In this document: piece by piece, positions 24,065 through 34,299 of the stretch
Numbering within the stretch: position 1 is the stretch's first letter
How the letters are laid out: each line of letters opens with the position of its first letter
DNA from: Viridothelium virens
Lineage: Eukaryota > Ascomycota > Dothideomycetes > Trypetheliales > Trypetheliaceae
Reading direction: 5' to 3'
Length of the DNA: 64,000 nt
Assembly (NCBI GenBank): GCA_010094025.1
Contig: ML991778.1
Location: 62,001-126,000 of the forward strand
Notes under the pieces: model-generated
Told to the model about the DNA's origin: nothing
Database searches by the model: none
The model's input: only the letters and a program-made list of their open reading frames with translations
Position numbers and translations under genes: made by a program

Positions 24065-24698
24065 ATGGGATCTGTCGGCGAAGACACAAGCAGTCCTGTG
24101 GCGCTCAATTACTTTGGCAAGGCTCAATCGACCTTCAAGCCACCCCTCATCGCCAACGAGAATGCCTACCTCGGCGATATAGCTTCAAGGTCCGTTCTTG
24201 GTACAAATTTCTCTCCAAGTTCCCGTATTTGTGTCGTGAAGCAATCTTGTCTCCTTGTCGTCTGTTGCAGAACAACATTATTCAATCCCATTAACTGACC
24301 TTTCTGGCTTATCTCAGTGACAAAATCGACTCCACCTCTCCTATTACCTCCGGCTTCTACCGTCTCGAAAAGGGCACCCCACTCGTCTATCACTACACTT
24401 ACCACGAGATGAAGATTATCCTTGAAGGCAGCTTTGACATCTCCGACGAAGCCGGAAACAAAGTCCACGCCGTATCAGGCGACGTCTTTTACTTCCCCAA
24501 GGGAGCCAAGATCACATTCACTACCGAGGACTACGGTTTAGCCTTCTATGTAAGTTCAATGTTCTCTGTTCGTGTTGCTATTCTTTTAATCGCCGTGGTA
24601 CTACATTGCCTGGGCCACTATCCAGTTATCTAATTTTATCTAATTTTATGCTAACAACTATTCTACAGACCGGCGCGAGAAAGGAAGGTGCTGCATGA
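24065..24698 (+). CDS. EutQ-like small cupin protein
   Basis: Three exons: 24065-24189, 24318-24549 and 24669-24698. Introns are 24190-24317 (donor GTCCGT, weak; acceptor ATCTCAG) and 24550-24668 (GTAAGT...CTACAG). The spliced product is 128 residues, one cupin barrel. Key stretches are GFYRLEKGTPLVYHYTYHEM, KIILEGSFDISDEAGN and GDVFYFPKGAKITF. This matches the EutQ-like cupins of fungi. Bacterial EutQ is an acetate kinase-type enzyme of ethanolamine utilisation, but the short fungal members lack an assigned reaction. It lies downstream of, and in the same direction as, the C6 regulator. Confidence 0.85.
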
Positions 24699-25350
24699 GA
24701 GTGCAAAGCTAGTATGATGCGATTGGAAGAGCTTCGGAGTCAAATTACGACTAGGTATGCACCGCGATGATAGCCCATGCCTACAGGTATGCCTGCACTG
24801 GCATTGGACCTCCGATGAAGAGATTCATTTCTTGAGTAATCAATGTGTGCTTTGCATTTGGACAATCTCAAGATCTGTAGAGCCGCTGGTCGATACTTCG
24901 CCGTTTGACCGAGAAATTCACAATATACAATTCTTTTACAATTCACTGAACTAAAAGACTTCTCAAGAACAAGTGACAGCACAAATAGTGTCATAAAGCA
25001 CCCGTATAAGGGAGATGGAAAGTATACTGCTGATAATGCTTTGCACATCACAGTCACACTCTCATTATGGGTCAAGTTCAAAGTCTTCCTAATTCGCTCG
25101 TGTATCTAGGGGCCACTGGTCTGCAAACATGGTACTCGTCGCTGGGTATGTGTACAAGCCAGCGCCCAAGTCAGTTCCTTGACCAATTCAACAGGTGTTT
25201 GTGCTACGACCGGTAAAGAGGACTCGATTTTCTGACAGAAGCACGCTTTCTCAGTAGCAACTAAGTCCTGCTGTCACGACGACGGCTGAGCTTCACACAT
25301 GCTACATCCTTCCGAGACTAACATTCGTCCAAGATCAAGGACCTTTCCCT
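24699..25350. other. Intergenic (convergent 3' ends), no gene seen
   Basis: Lies between the EutQ-like gene and the decarboxylase-like gene. Only short frames without motifs are present. Confidence 0.45.
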
Positions 25351-26361
25351 TCAAATATCCCACTGCGGGAGTCTCACGGTTTCAAATAGCTCTTGAATGC
25401 TTGGCTGACGCTCGATCATTCCCTGTTCCCACAAGAATTGTACGAGGGTCTCCAACGTCTTCCGATTCGCTTCTACGCCGTATGGCCACGGATCACCATC
25501 GGTGTCCTTGAAGACTTCCTCGATCTCGTCGAGCTCAGCCGGCAGCCAGGGTAGCATGTAACGCAATGCCCCGAGAAATTTCATTCGCTGAAGCGCGAGG
25601 TTCTTGGACTTTGCGAAGGCGGCGTAAAGAGAGCTCGGAATCCATGGATGTTGTTGAACGAGAGAGCGCTTGATGCAGATCAGATGCATGATTGGAAATA
25701 GCCCATGGTCTCTATAATATCTCTTTTCTGCTTCTTTGAAGTTTGGAAAGAGACGCTTAACGTTAGGAGCTTTGCCAATGTTAGTGGGAAGATCGGCCCC
25801 GATGGTTGCCGCAATCTCGCCGTCGGCAAGGAGATCAGAGAGAGATTTGGTCTGCGACAAGTTCTGGCTGATCTTGACTTGCTTTGATTGCGGGAGTACT
25901 GTCGGTTTGGGTTTGCCATGTGCCCCAGGGCCTTCCATTGCGCCCTCAAGCCATTCGATTTTAGAGAGGTCTACGCCTTCCTGCGCCAGCAATCCACGGA
26001 TCCATACCGCGGCGGTCATGGTGTACAACTGTACTCCGACCTTTTGGCCTTCTAGATCCTTTGGATTCTTTACAAGGTCTGAATTAACGGCAATGAAGCC
26101 ATGGCGGAACACTCTACTAGGAAAGACAGGCAAAGCGGTGAAAAAGCGTTCACCGGCAGCATAATGGCAGATGTATTCGCTGGATGACATCTCACTGCAG
26201 TCGAACTCGTGGCCCCCTTGCATTCGATCAAATGTATCACGTGGATGATTGCTTGTGATGAAATTTAGATCAATGCCAGATGGTACCACCTCGCCAGTCA
26301 AGAGGGCCTGCATGCGATCGTAGCCCGCGCAAGCAAAAGAGACGGGAATTCTGGTTGTCAT
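25351..26361 (-). CDS. 4,5-dihydroxyphthalate decarboxylase-like protein
   Basis: A single frame; the ATG at 26361 gives 336 residues starting MTTRIPVSFACAGYDRMQAL. The frame extends three codons upstream only with a non-ATG start. The family pattern is clear: GEVVPSGIDLNFI, EFDCSEMSSSEYI, FPSRVFRHGFIAVN, then DLEGQKVGVQLYTMTAAVWI and RGLLAQEGVDLSKIEWLEGA. The C-terminal part contains DHGLFPIMHLICIK, PWIPSSLYAAF and DGDPWPYGVEANR. The fold is that of periplasmic-binding-type proteins. In bacteria members convert 4,5-dihydroxyphthalate to protocatechuate; the fungal substrates are unproven. It stands beside a permease, a P450 and two FAD hydroxylases, which fits a role on an aromatic acid. Its promoter region is shared with the divergent permease gene. 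Confidence 0.85.
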   Translation of the reverse strand: MTTRIPVSFACAGYDRMQALLTGEVVPSGIDLNFITSNHPRDTFDRMQGGHEFDCSEMSSSEYICHYAAGERFFTALPVFPSRVFRHGFIAVNSDLVKNPKDLEGQKVGVQLYTMTAAVWIRGLLAQEGVDLSKIEWLEGAMEGPGAHGKPKPTVLPQSKQVKISQNLSQTKSLSDLLADGEIAATIGADLPTNIGKAPNVKRLFPNFKEAEKRYYRDHGLFPIMHLICIKRSLVQQHPWIPSSLYAAFAKSKNLALQRMKFLGALRYMLPWLPAELDEIEEVFKDTDGDPWPYGVEANRKTLETLVQFLWEQGMIERQPSIQELFETVRLPQWDI

Positions 26362-27805
26362 GCTGGTCAATCTTTGAAACGATATTTGGCGCTCATGCAG
26401 GAGTATCGCTCGAAGATGGGATGTGGAAGGATCTTCACCTGAAAGTCAGAGGCCCTATCAAGGGCTGGGTGCACTTAAATAACCAACTTTTCCCTTGAGC
26501 GCGACAGGATCAATCCGTGTACCCCACCAAGATCGACCAAACTACGGTGGTCCACAACATTCTCGGTATTCCGGGCGGCAAGAATGAATTGGCTCCGTGA
26601 CACAGTCCAGGGAAATAGCATGATGACCACCTGTAAGGTCAGACTCCGGATTGAAGAACAACTAGGTATCTATCAATGACAATGAAGGTTCAGTTCCGGC
26701 ATCCCATACTTTAAGCAATCATATGGAGAGTGTGCAGAATTGAGCAACGAGTAAAGCGAAGCATTGTTGTAGTGACTTGCCTTCAGTAAGTGCTGTGGAA
26801 TGGTGGGGTATTAGGTTACGGTACGGTAGAGTAGAGCAGGCAAGGCAAGTACCTAAGTAGGGGCGGCACTGACGGATATGGTACGATTGCGATTGGTTGG
26901 CAGCGACGTTTGGCGCTTCTCAGGAATGACGTAAGAGAATTGTGATTCGGTTTCCTCCGGATCCCCCGACCGTCAAGAATCTAAGCACTTGCCCACTGAG
27001 TGTTATCGCATACCTAGTCCACCAGTCTGTTGAAGACATTCTCAACGCTGTACAGAGTACTCCATGATAGCTCTGAGATCGGGTTCGTCATATGATGTGA
27101 AGACCGCATCGCGGATGCGCAGAGCTTCATGTAGGGGCAAGTAGCCGCCATACAGACGACGAAAAGAAGGATGAGTTAGGATGGGTTAGGGTGCATGGAA
27201 GTACCACTTTTCGTACTTCACACCTTACTCACTCCACCACTTCAAAAATGCTAGGGACCTGCATCAGAAGAGCAGGTGCCTGCCCACCTTATCTGCGTCT
27301 ATCCCCTCGTGCGTGGCAGGGAATCTTGCAGGCAGAGATAGCGGGGTGCTATCGCTTGTGTAACAGACGACACCCACCTCCGTCCACGCCTTACCCCCAT
27401 TGAGTCATCTTTTCCTTGAATTTGCCCAATCGGGTGTTCGAGGCAGATAAGCCGGAACCTTATGATGGCACCGATGGCATGAGGAAGCTACTAGTAAAGT
27501 GACAGGTTTCACCCAAAGAGACATGTAGGTACGGAGCATCGATGAGCTTGTTGGTAATTCACCGCTAGTGCTTCGTGCTCACTGCTCCACCTTCTTGCCA
27601 AGCTTGGATTACCGTTTCCCTGGCATTTACGGAAGCTTCAACTGTACCTCGCCTTGTAGCACAGGCCGACCGCAAATCTGGCCCACTTTTGACCCTAGCT
27701 CAAGCGCATCATTCGTCTCCATTCTCCACTCTTCTTCATAATTAGAGGTACCAGAGTGCCCTCAACGTTACGACTCTTCGAAGCTGTCCCTACGTTTGGA
27801 CCATA
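26362..27805. promoter_or_regulatory. Divergent intergenic region, decarboxylase-like / APC permease
   Basis: 1.44 kb between two divergent starts. No credible gene is seen. It must hold both promoters. It contains a TACGGAGCA motif at about 27530, a near-copy of the recurring TACGGAGTA element. Confidence 0.5.
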
Positions 27806-29642
27806 ATGGAGACAATTGACGTAGAAAAGAATCCACCTGCTATAGCATCCGGGTTGGATTCCTCGGACCACGACAACTTCGATACCAAATCACTCGATGT
27901 CGATGCCCTCAAGCTCGCTGAAATGGGCTACACGCAAGACATGAAGCGCAACTACGGTGTCTGGTCAGTCCTCGGAGTTGGTTTCTCCCTCACCAACTCG
28001 TGGTATGCCATTTCAGCGGCGCTAGTGACTGGTATCAGCTCCGGCGGCCCTTTGCTTATTATCTACGGCATCATTCTCATTGCCCTGATCAGCATCTGTG
28101 TGGGCGTGAGCCTAAGTGAGCTGGCAAGCGCCTTCCCAAATGCTGGTGGACAGTACTTTTGGACGAATGAACTAGCTCCTAGGAAATACGCCAATTTCGC
28201 AAGCTATCTGACGGGGTGGTTTGCATGGGCTGGAAGCATTTTCACGAGCGCGAGCGTGGCATTAGCAACGGGGGCAGCACTTGTGGGATGCTATCAGTTG
28301 GGCCATCCTGATTTGTGAGGTTTCCCTGTACAACTCTTGAAACTTCGAAATCATGATGAACCAAGCTGACCTTATGTTGCTTAGCACTGTTAAGCCCTGG
28401 CACGTCTTTGTTGCTTACCAAATGGCCAATGTCTTCTGTTTCTTCTTCAATACCTATGGAAGCATCCTGCCTTTCATCGGTCATGCAACTCTATACTGCT
28501 CCCTTGTCTCATTCCTTGTAATCCTCATCACCATCCCTGCAGCTGCCCCTACTCATCAACATGCTCGATTCGTCTTCGCAACTTTCATCAACAACACCGG
28601 TTGGTCGTCGAACGGTGTTGCATTCATTGTCGGACTCGTCAATACCAACTGGGCATTTGCATGCTTGGATTGTGCGACTCATCTGGCCGAGGAAGTTCAC
28701 CAGCCGGAACGCATGGTTCCAATTGCTATTATGGGAACGGTTGCCGTTGGATTTGTGACAAGCTGGTTCTACGGTATAAGCATGTTCTTTAGCATTGTTG
28801 GAGACTTCAACGACCTAGTAGGTTCGAGCACGGGGGTCCCAATCTTACAACTATTCAAGAATGCAGTATCAAGCACTGCCGGAGCCGTCATTCTACAAGC
28901 CTTGATCATTGCAACAGGACTGGGTTGTCTTGTCGCAAGTCACACATGGCAGAACCGATTATGCTGGAGCTTCGCCAGAGACAAAGGCATTCCCGGTCAT
29001 CAGTGGCTAAGCAGAGTCACACCTGGTCTCAATGTACCACTTTCGGCGCACATTGTAAGCTGTCTGCTGGTTGCGGCAGTGGGATGTTTGTACCTAGGCT
29101 CGTACACAGCCTTGAACAGGTAAGTCGCCCTCAATCCAATCTTGATTAAGTCATCCCTGGATAGGAGTATGGTACTCTGATAATCCACTGACTTGAGATG
29201 GAAACACAGCGTGATAGCTGCCTGCATCGTCCTCCTCTACGTCTCATACTCGATTCCTGTGATCTGCCTCCTTATCAAGGGCCGCAACAATATCAAACAT
29301 GGGCCGTTCTGGCTTGGTCAGATTGGTCTCCTCTGTAACATAGTACTACTACTATGGACTGTCTTTACGCTCGTGATGTATAGCTTTCCCTGTGAGTAGC
29401 CTACTCACCCTCAGCTCGGGTGTCAACTTCTCCTATCAACCACTACCAAGAACTGACCGTTATTCGTAGATTCAATGCCCGTGAAGCCCAGCACAATGAA
29501 CTACGTGCCGGCAGTTTATGGGATAGTCTGCCTCATTATTTGTGCGGACTGGCTTATACGTGGCCGTCGGAGCTACCGAGGCCAAGGTTCTCGCAAGGCA
29601 GAGATCGACAAGATTATAAGACACGAGAATGCCGTGCGTTAG
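27806..29642 (+). CDS. APC-superfamily amino acid/choline/GABA-type permease
   Basis: Four exons: 27806-28314, 28385-29119, 29210-29391 and 29470-29642, with introns of 70, 90 and 78 bases. The spliced product is 532 residues, within the usual 500-560 for this family, with about 12 membrane helices. Family hallmarks are LAEMGYTQDMKRNYGVWSVL at the N-terminus, FPNAGGQYFWTNELAP, YLTGWFAWAGSIFTSA, HLAEEVHQPERMVPIAI and CWSFARDKGIP. These resemble the fungal AA_permease_2 group that includes Hnm1 (choline) and Uga4 (GABA). The substrate cannot be read from the sequence. It is convergent with the P450 gene (115 bases between stops), which suggests membership of the local block. Confidence 0.92.
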
Positions 29643-29757
29643 CGGGCCGGTCATTCGTATCGTAGGCAGGAAGGTGGATGGCATGAAGCAAAAGTAGTGC
29701 TGACGCCGCGGCGTCACTTGCATTCGCCCTGAGGCAGAAAGTGGGGAAGAGTATATC

Positions 29758-31509
29758 TTAGCCTGCTTGTTCTCCGAAAGCGCTGAATCTTTCCAACCAT
29801 GCTTCAGCATCTTGCAGATCCCGATTTAGAACTACCTTTCGGTCTCCATCTCTCAATCGTATCTTGCACTCGAAACGCTGTGGTCGGATGTTGAAGCCTT
29901 GAGTATACGCAAAGATGTCGTAGTCCTCCGGCTTTCTCCCGTCTGCAGGCAAGAAATCAAATGCCCAAATTAGCTTAGCAAGCACGATGAACAGTGTATT
30001 GGACGCAAGATCAGCTCCCGGACATATCCTTCGGCCCCAACCAAAGGAAGAGTGCCCCTTTGGAGAAGGATGGGCCTTTCCAGTGAGCTCCGGCGGGGTA
30101 ATTGTAAAGCCTGCCGTTCCGTCGGTCACCGGTAAGTAGCCTGGTGCAGCCTCGAATTTGGATAGCTTGTTCATCTCAAGCGCAAGAAATCTCCTTGGCT
30201 CAAAGAGATGCGGTTCAGGATAGTACTCCTCGTTCAAATTAATCGCCCAATTGTTTCCTAGGATCGTGGTGCCCTTGGGAATCCATTTTCCGAGATACCA
30301 ATCATTCCCCGTACTCGCGTGCGGTGTTCCTCCTAGCACGGCCACAGGTCTCCACCTCAGTACCTCCTTCACGAGAGCCCTCAGGTACGGTAGGTTTGGT
30401 TCGTCTGCAAACGTGGGACTGCGCTCTTTGCCAATTGTTGCATCCAATTCCTTCTGCGCTTGCTTTAGAGTAGCCGGGTGTGTTACAAGCGCCAGCACAG
30501 CCGAGCACATCGAGCTCGCAGTCGTATCGCTCCCTGCCCCAAATAAGCTCGCTGGAACAAACGCAAAATTCCGGTCACTCAGCGGAACATCTTCCTTTTC
30601 CTTCATCTCCAATAACATCTTTGTCAGACTATCCGGAATTTGGTCTTCACCCTTCTCCTTGGCCCTACGCATGTCCTTCCGCACCAGATCCACCAATTCC
30701 ATGTTTGCTTTGGCCTCTCTCCTCCCGTTGCGTTTGATCTCCGCCTTCCATGGCGCCAGACACTCTGGGACGTACTTCAGCAGAGGAAATGATTCTACGA
30801 GATACGCGCCAGGTACGTTGAGCAAGGCAGAGAAGTGCATGAACTCGAAGCGCTGCCGGATAATTTTCGCGTTGAGACTATCGATACGGTGACCGTAGGC
30901 AACGCAAAATACAATACTCGCGGTAAAGCGCTCGAACAGACGGTCCCAATCCCAACCTGTCCTCCCCGACGGCTCTTCCGACAGTCTCAGCAGTTGCATG
31001 CATAACCGGTTGGCCTCAGCCTCCTGCGTCGGCTTGTACAGTCGAAGCGCCTTCGGCGTAAGCGCCGCGTGCAGCAGTTTTCGACGAATGCTCCATTCCT
31101 TACCGTATGGCTGGACAAGGATACTGCCCATTTCCCAAAGGAGCTCTCCCATAGCGACAGTGCGAGGCCGGCTACTGAATTTGGCACTGCGTTTCTCCAA
31201 TAGATCGAACGTGATCTGTGGGTCCGAGACGACGACTGTAGCGCGTCGCCCTTGCCAGATGGTGAACATGGGACCATAAACTTGGGACCAGTGTTGAAAA
31301 GTGAGCCACGGCGAGGTTTTTGGGAGCATAGAGGTGTTGCCCACGAACGGGATGGGCAATGGTCCCGGTGGCATGAGTAGGACACGTAGAAGGTCGTAGC
31401 TCAGAGTGTAGAGAAGAGGTGTGAGGATAGCGATGATAATGAGATAGAACCATGATGAATAGAGATGGCTTGTAAAACTCTCAAAGGCGGCGGGTACGTT
31501 GAAGAGCAT
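29758..31509 (-). CDS. Cytochrome P450 monooxygenase
   Basis: An intronless 583-residue frame. The N-terminal anchor is WFYLIIIAILTPLLYTL, followed by the Pro-rich hinge MPPGPLPIPFVG. The I-helix has FGAGSDTTASS, the K-helix KEVLRWRP (ExxR). The heme loop is FGWGRRICPGADLASN, with the Cys thiolate near residue 496. It is therefore a microsomal class II enzyme needing NADPH-P450 reductase. The general look (GTPHAST after the ExxR, WIPKGTTILGNNWAIN) is that of the fungal OrdA-like group that oxidises aromatic or polyketide substrates. The exact CYP family is not assigned. It is convergent with the permease and divergent from the first FAD monooxygenase, sharing a 458-base promoter region. Confidence 0.93.
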   Translation of the reverse strand: MLFNVPAAFESFTSHLYSSWFYLIIIAILTPLLYTLSYDLLRVLLMPPGPLPIPFVGNTSMLPKTSPWLTFQHWSQVYGPMFTIWQGRRATVVVSDPQITFDLLEKRSAKFSSRPRTVAMGELLWEMGSILVQPYGKEWSIRRKLLHAALTPKALRLYKPTQEAEANRLCMQLLRLSEEPSGRTGWDWDRLFERFTASIVFCVAYGHRIDSLNAKIIRQRFEFMHFSALLNVPGAYLVESFPLLKYVPECLAPWKAEIKRNGRREAKANMELVDLVRKDMRRAKEKGEDQIPDSLTKMLLEMKEKEDVPLSDRNFAFVPASLFGAGSDTTASSMCSAVLALVTHPATLKQAQKELDATIGKERSPTFADEPNLPYLRALVKEVLRWRPVAVLGGTPHASTGNDWYLGKWIPKGTTILGNNWAINLNEEYYPEPHLFEPRRFLALEMNKLSKFEAAPGYLPVTDGTAGFTITPPELTGKAHPSPKGHSSFGWGRRICPGADLASNTLFIVLAKLIWAFDFLPADGRKPEDYDIFAYTQGFNIRPQRFECKIRLRDGDRKVVLNRDLQDAEAWLERFSAFGEQAG

Positions 31510-31967
31510 TTTGACAGCCGTCCTGTCTGCGAACTGAAGGAAGTTGAAGGACAGAATGAATGCCTTACCTGCAATGGCTTTTCTAGAGCTATGCTTTCGA
31601 GGTTGTCAGGGAAGTCATGCTCAGGATTTCGGCTGGATGTGCCAACTGCCGATGATGGCACAATTGGTAAGTCATGTCTCTAGCGTGGGGTAAAGCTCTG
31701 ATGTACGATACAGTGAGGGGCTCCTCAGGCCACCTCTCAGAATCGTCAACATGGCATATCTTGCGGATTCTTTCCGCTTTTCCTGTTGGTAAATGCTGTG
31801 AATCTACGATTACAAGTAATCAGTGCTCCGTACATTTATCGCAAGGGTTCAGGTCCGCGTGAAAATTTGAGACCTTGTCCTTTGAGTTGTAAACCCCGTT
31901 TCTAAGTCTTTATACTCTGTTGAAATTGCCATTCAATATTTATCCAAATAAGTGGTGTTCAATACAA
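31510..31967. promoter_or_regulatory. Divergent promoter region, P450 / FAD monooxygenase 1
   Basis: 458 bases between the two starts. No gene is seen. It holds a 7-base inverted repeat (31638-31662) and a TGCTCCGTA element near 31825. Confidence 0.6.
31638..31662. promoter_or_regulatory. Inverted repeat TGTGCCA-N11-TGGCACA, candidate operator
   Basis: Perfect 7-base arms 11 bases apart in the P450/monooxygenase divergent promoter. Dyad symmetry fits a dimeric regulator, but no factor is known to me for this sequence. Confidence 0.35.
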
Positions 31968-33318
31968 ATGCCTACCTTTGATCCTCCTCCTAGACCCACC
32001 GGGATCAGAGTCTTAATCGTAGGCGCAGGTTTTGCAGGCCTCACCGCCGCAATTGAGTGTTTGCGGTATGGCCACAAACCTATCGTTCTCGAGTCGTTTC
32101 CTCAATTAAAAGTCTTGGGGGACATAATCTCTTTCAGTTCAAATTCGGGTCGGATTTTTCAGAGCTGGCCTGGGATCGAAGAGCGCCTAGATCCTATATG
32201 CCACAATTCCGATGGCATAGTTTTCAAGACGTATGATGGGGAATATTTGCTAAAACAGTATTGGGAACCAGAGCAGGCTTACGGGAAAAAATTCAATGGC
32301 CATCGCGGAGAGATACATGAGATCGTATACGAGTATGCTAGGGAGCTAGGCATAGAGATTCGTCTAGATCAGCAGGTGATGGAGTATTGGGAGACGGACA
32401 CGGAAGCAGGTGTTGTTCTGAACGGAGAGAGAATGGCAGCGGATGTAGTTTTAGCAGCGGACGGAGTTCGGTCGAAGGCCAGGACAATTGTCTTGGGGTA
32501 CGAGGACAAGCCTAAATCTTCGGGGTGAGCGGAAGAGACTCGTCAGGGCTCTCAGCACAGCAAGTTACTAACGTGGCCATTGTACGAACAGTTACGCTGT
32601 TTACCGTGCCTGGATGGACTCCGACGAACTTGCGAAGAACCCGTTGACTGCTGATCTGGTCGTAAACGGTGACAGCCACACAGGTTGGCTCGGTCCCGAT
32701 ATCCATTTCTTAGCCGCTTCTATAAAGAACGGAAGGGAGTTCAGCTGGGTATGTACTCACAAAGACGAAGCCGATGTTGAAGAATCCTGGCAAGCTCCCG
32801 GCTCCGTTTCTGATGCCTTGCGGGTTCTTGAAGGATGGGATCCTACGACGCATGCAATTGTGCGCGCCACTCCGGCCGCCAAGCTTGTGGATTGGAAGCT
32901 CGTGTATCGGGACCCTCTTCCCACATGGCTATCCCCCCAAAAGCGTATTGCCCTGATAGGTGATGCAGCTCACCCTTTCTTACCAACGTCAATTCAAGGC
33001 GCGTCTCAGTCAATGGAGGATGGCACATGTATTGCCGTCTGTTTGGCTTTGAGCGGGAAAGATGATGTCCCAACGGCGCTGCGTGCTTTTGAGAGGATGA
33101 GATACGAAAGGGTGAAGAAAGCACAAGAAACAGGGGTCTCGACGAGAGACACGTGGCACAAAGCAGACTTTGACCGCGTGAGGCAGAACCCAGAGTCAAT
33201 TAAGCTCAAAAGGGAGGCATGGCTACTTGATCATGATGCCGAGAAACACGCCCATGATCAATTCGAGACGACAGTTGCGCAGATAAGAGACGAGGACAAT
33301 GGAATATCGAAACTGTAG
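31968..33318 (+). CDS. FAD-dependent monooxygenase (salicylate hydroxylase-like), copy 1
   Basis: Two exons: 31968-32524 and 32592-33318. The intron is 67 bases (GTGAGC...AACAG, phase 2). The product is 427 residues, starting MPTFDPPPRPTG. The three flavoprotein hydroxylase signatures are present. They are the dinucleotide motif VLIVGAGFAGLTAAIE near the N-terminus, the DG motif VVLAADGVRSKAR, and the GD motif RIALIGDAAHPFLPTSIQGA. Family members use NAD(P)H and O2 to hydroxylate aromatic rings. The ring substrate is not predictable. The frame continues upstream of 31968 only through a non-ATG codon. It is divergent from the P450 and followed by the MFS transporter on the same strand. Confidence 0.9.
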
Positions 33319-34299
33319 CTCTCATCAGGTACTCTACAGAGAGTAAGCTTTGCACCGTCCGTTCAAATACGTTTCATGTTCGTTTGGTGCGAAGACCTGC
33401 TGATGGATCTCGATACGTAGTTACAACGTACTGAATTTGGAGAAGGGAAAAGACATTGCGCCCTGTCGTTTGCGGATAGTAAAGGTGGTTCACCTACGCG
33501 GTTAAACAGTGAGCAATTCCTAGCCGTGCCTGAAACATTGCTGTGAGAATAGCCAGTGCCGAGGGACTCTACCTGATGAGTGAGAACGACTTGGGAAGCA
33601 AGCGTAGGGTCTTGGAGCAGAGAATTTCGCGTGCTCCTCGTGCCCCTATTGTGGTGAAATGATGTGCACGAACCACTAGTTAGCTCTAGAGTACGGAGCA
33701 TCGCACAACGGAGTAAAATCCTGTCAAAATCTAACGCTTCTGAAAACAGCTGGCACTTGTGTATCGGTGGGCATCTACTCGATTTGCCTGATATCCAATC
33801 TGACACACATTTTATATAGGTTATGTGGCTCTGGCAAGCCCTCCCAGGAGCCTCGGCGTTTTGTTTTTCCTCTCTCTACCTTATCGTCGTCGACTGTGGC
33901 GCACAGATCAGTGGCTGCCCAAGAGACACGACAGCAGCAGAAGCAGTCATCTCTCACTCTATGGTTACAAGATCCCTCCATGCGCTGTCGATGCTTCCAC
34001 GTGCTGGTTTCGCGGCGCCGTTCCGCTGATCGACACGGCTAATAGAACGAATTACCCCAGGGTGCCAGGCCGGAGATCATGGATCGCGCCGGACGCTTCC
34101 CCACAAACTTTGGGCGAGTCATGTTGGTGCATGTCGAATTATCCCACGACCCCAGCAGGTGTCGGCAGTTGAAGCTGACGAGGAGCTGAGAACGACAGCT
34201 GCTGGTTAACATGCAGGTCATGTCTGATCCACATAGCAAACCCTCATTCCTGCCTCGTGCTGCTTCGTACAATCCAAAAGACCGCATCGGGGGACTACA
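33319..34299. other. Intergenic, promoter side of MFS transporter
   Basis: About 1 kb. Frames up to 147 codons on the minus strand have no motif. A TACGGAGCA element lies near 33692. Confidence 0.45.
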
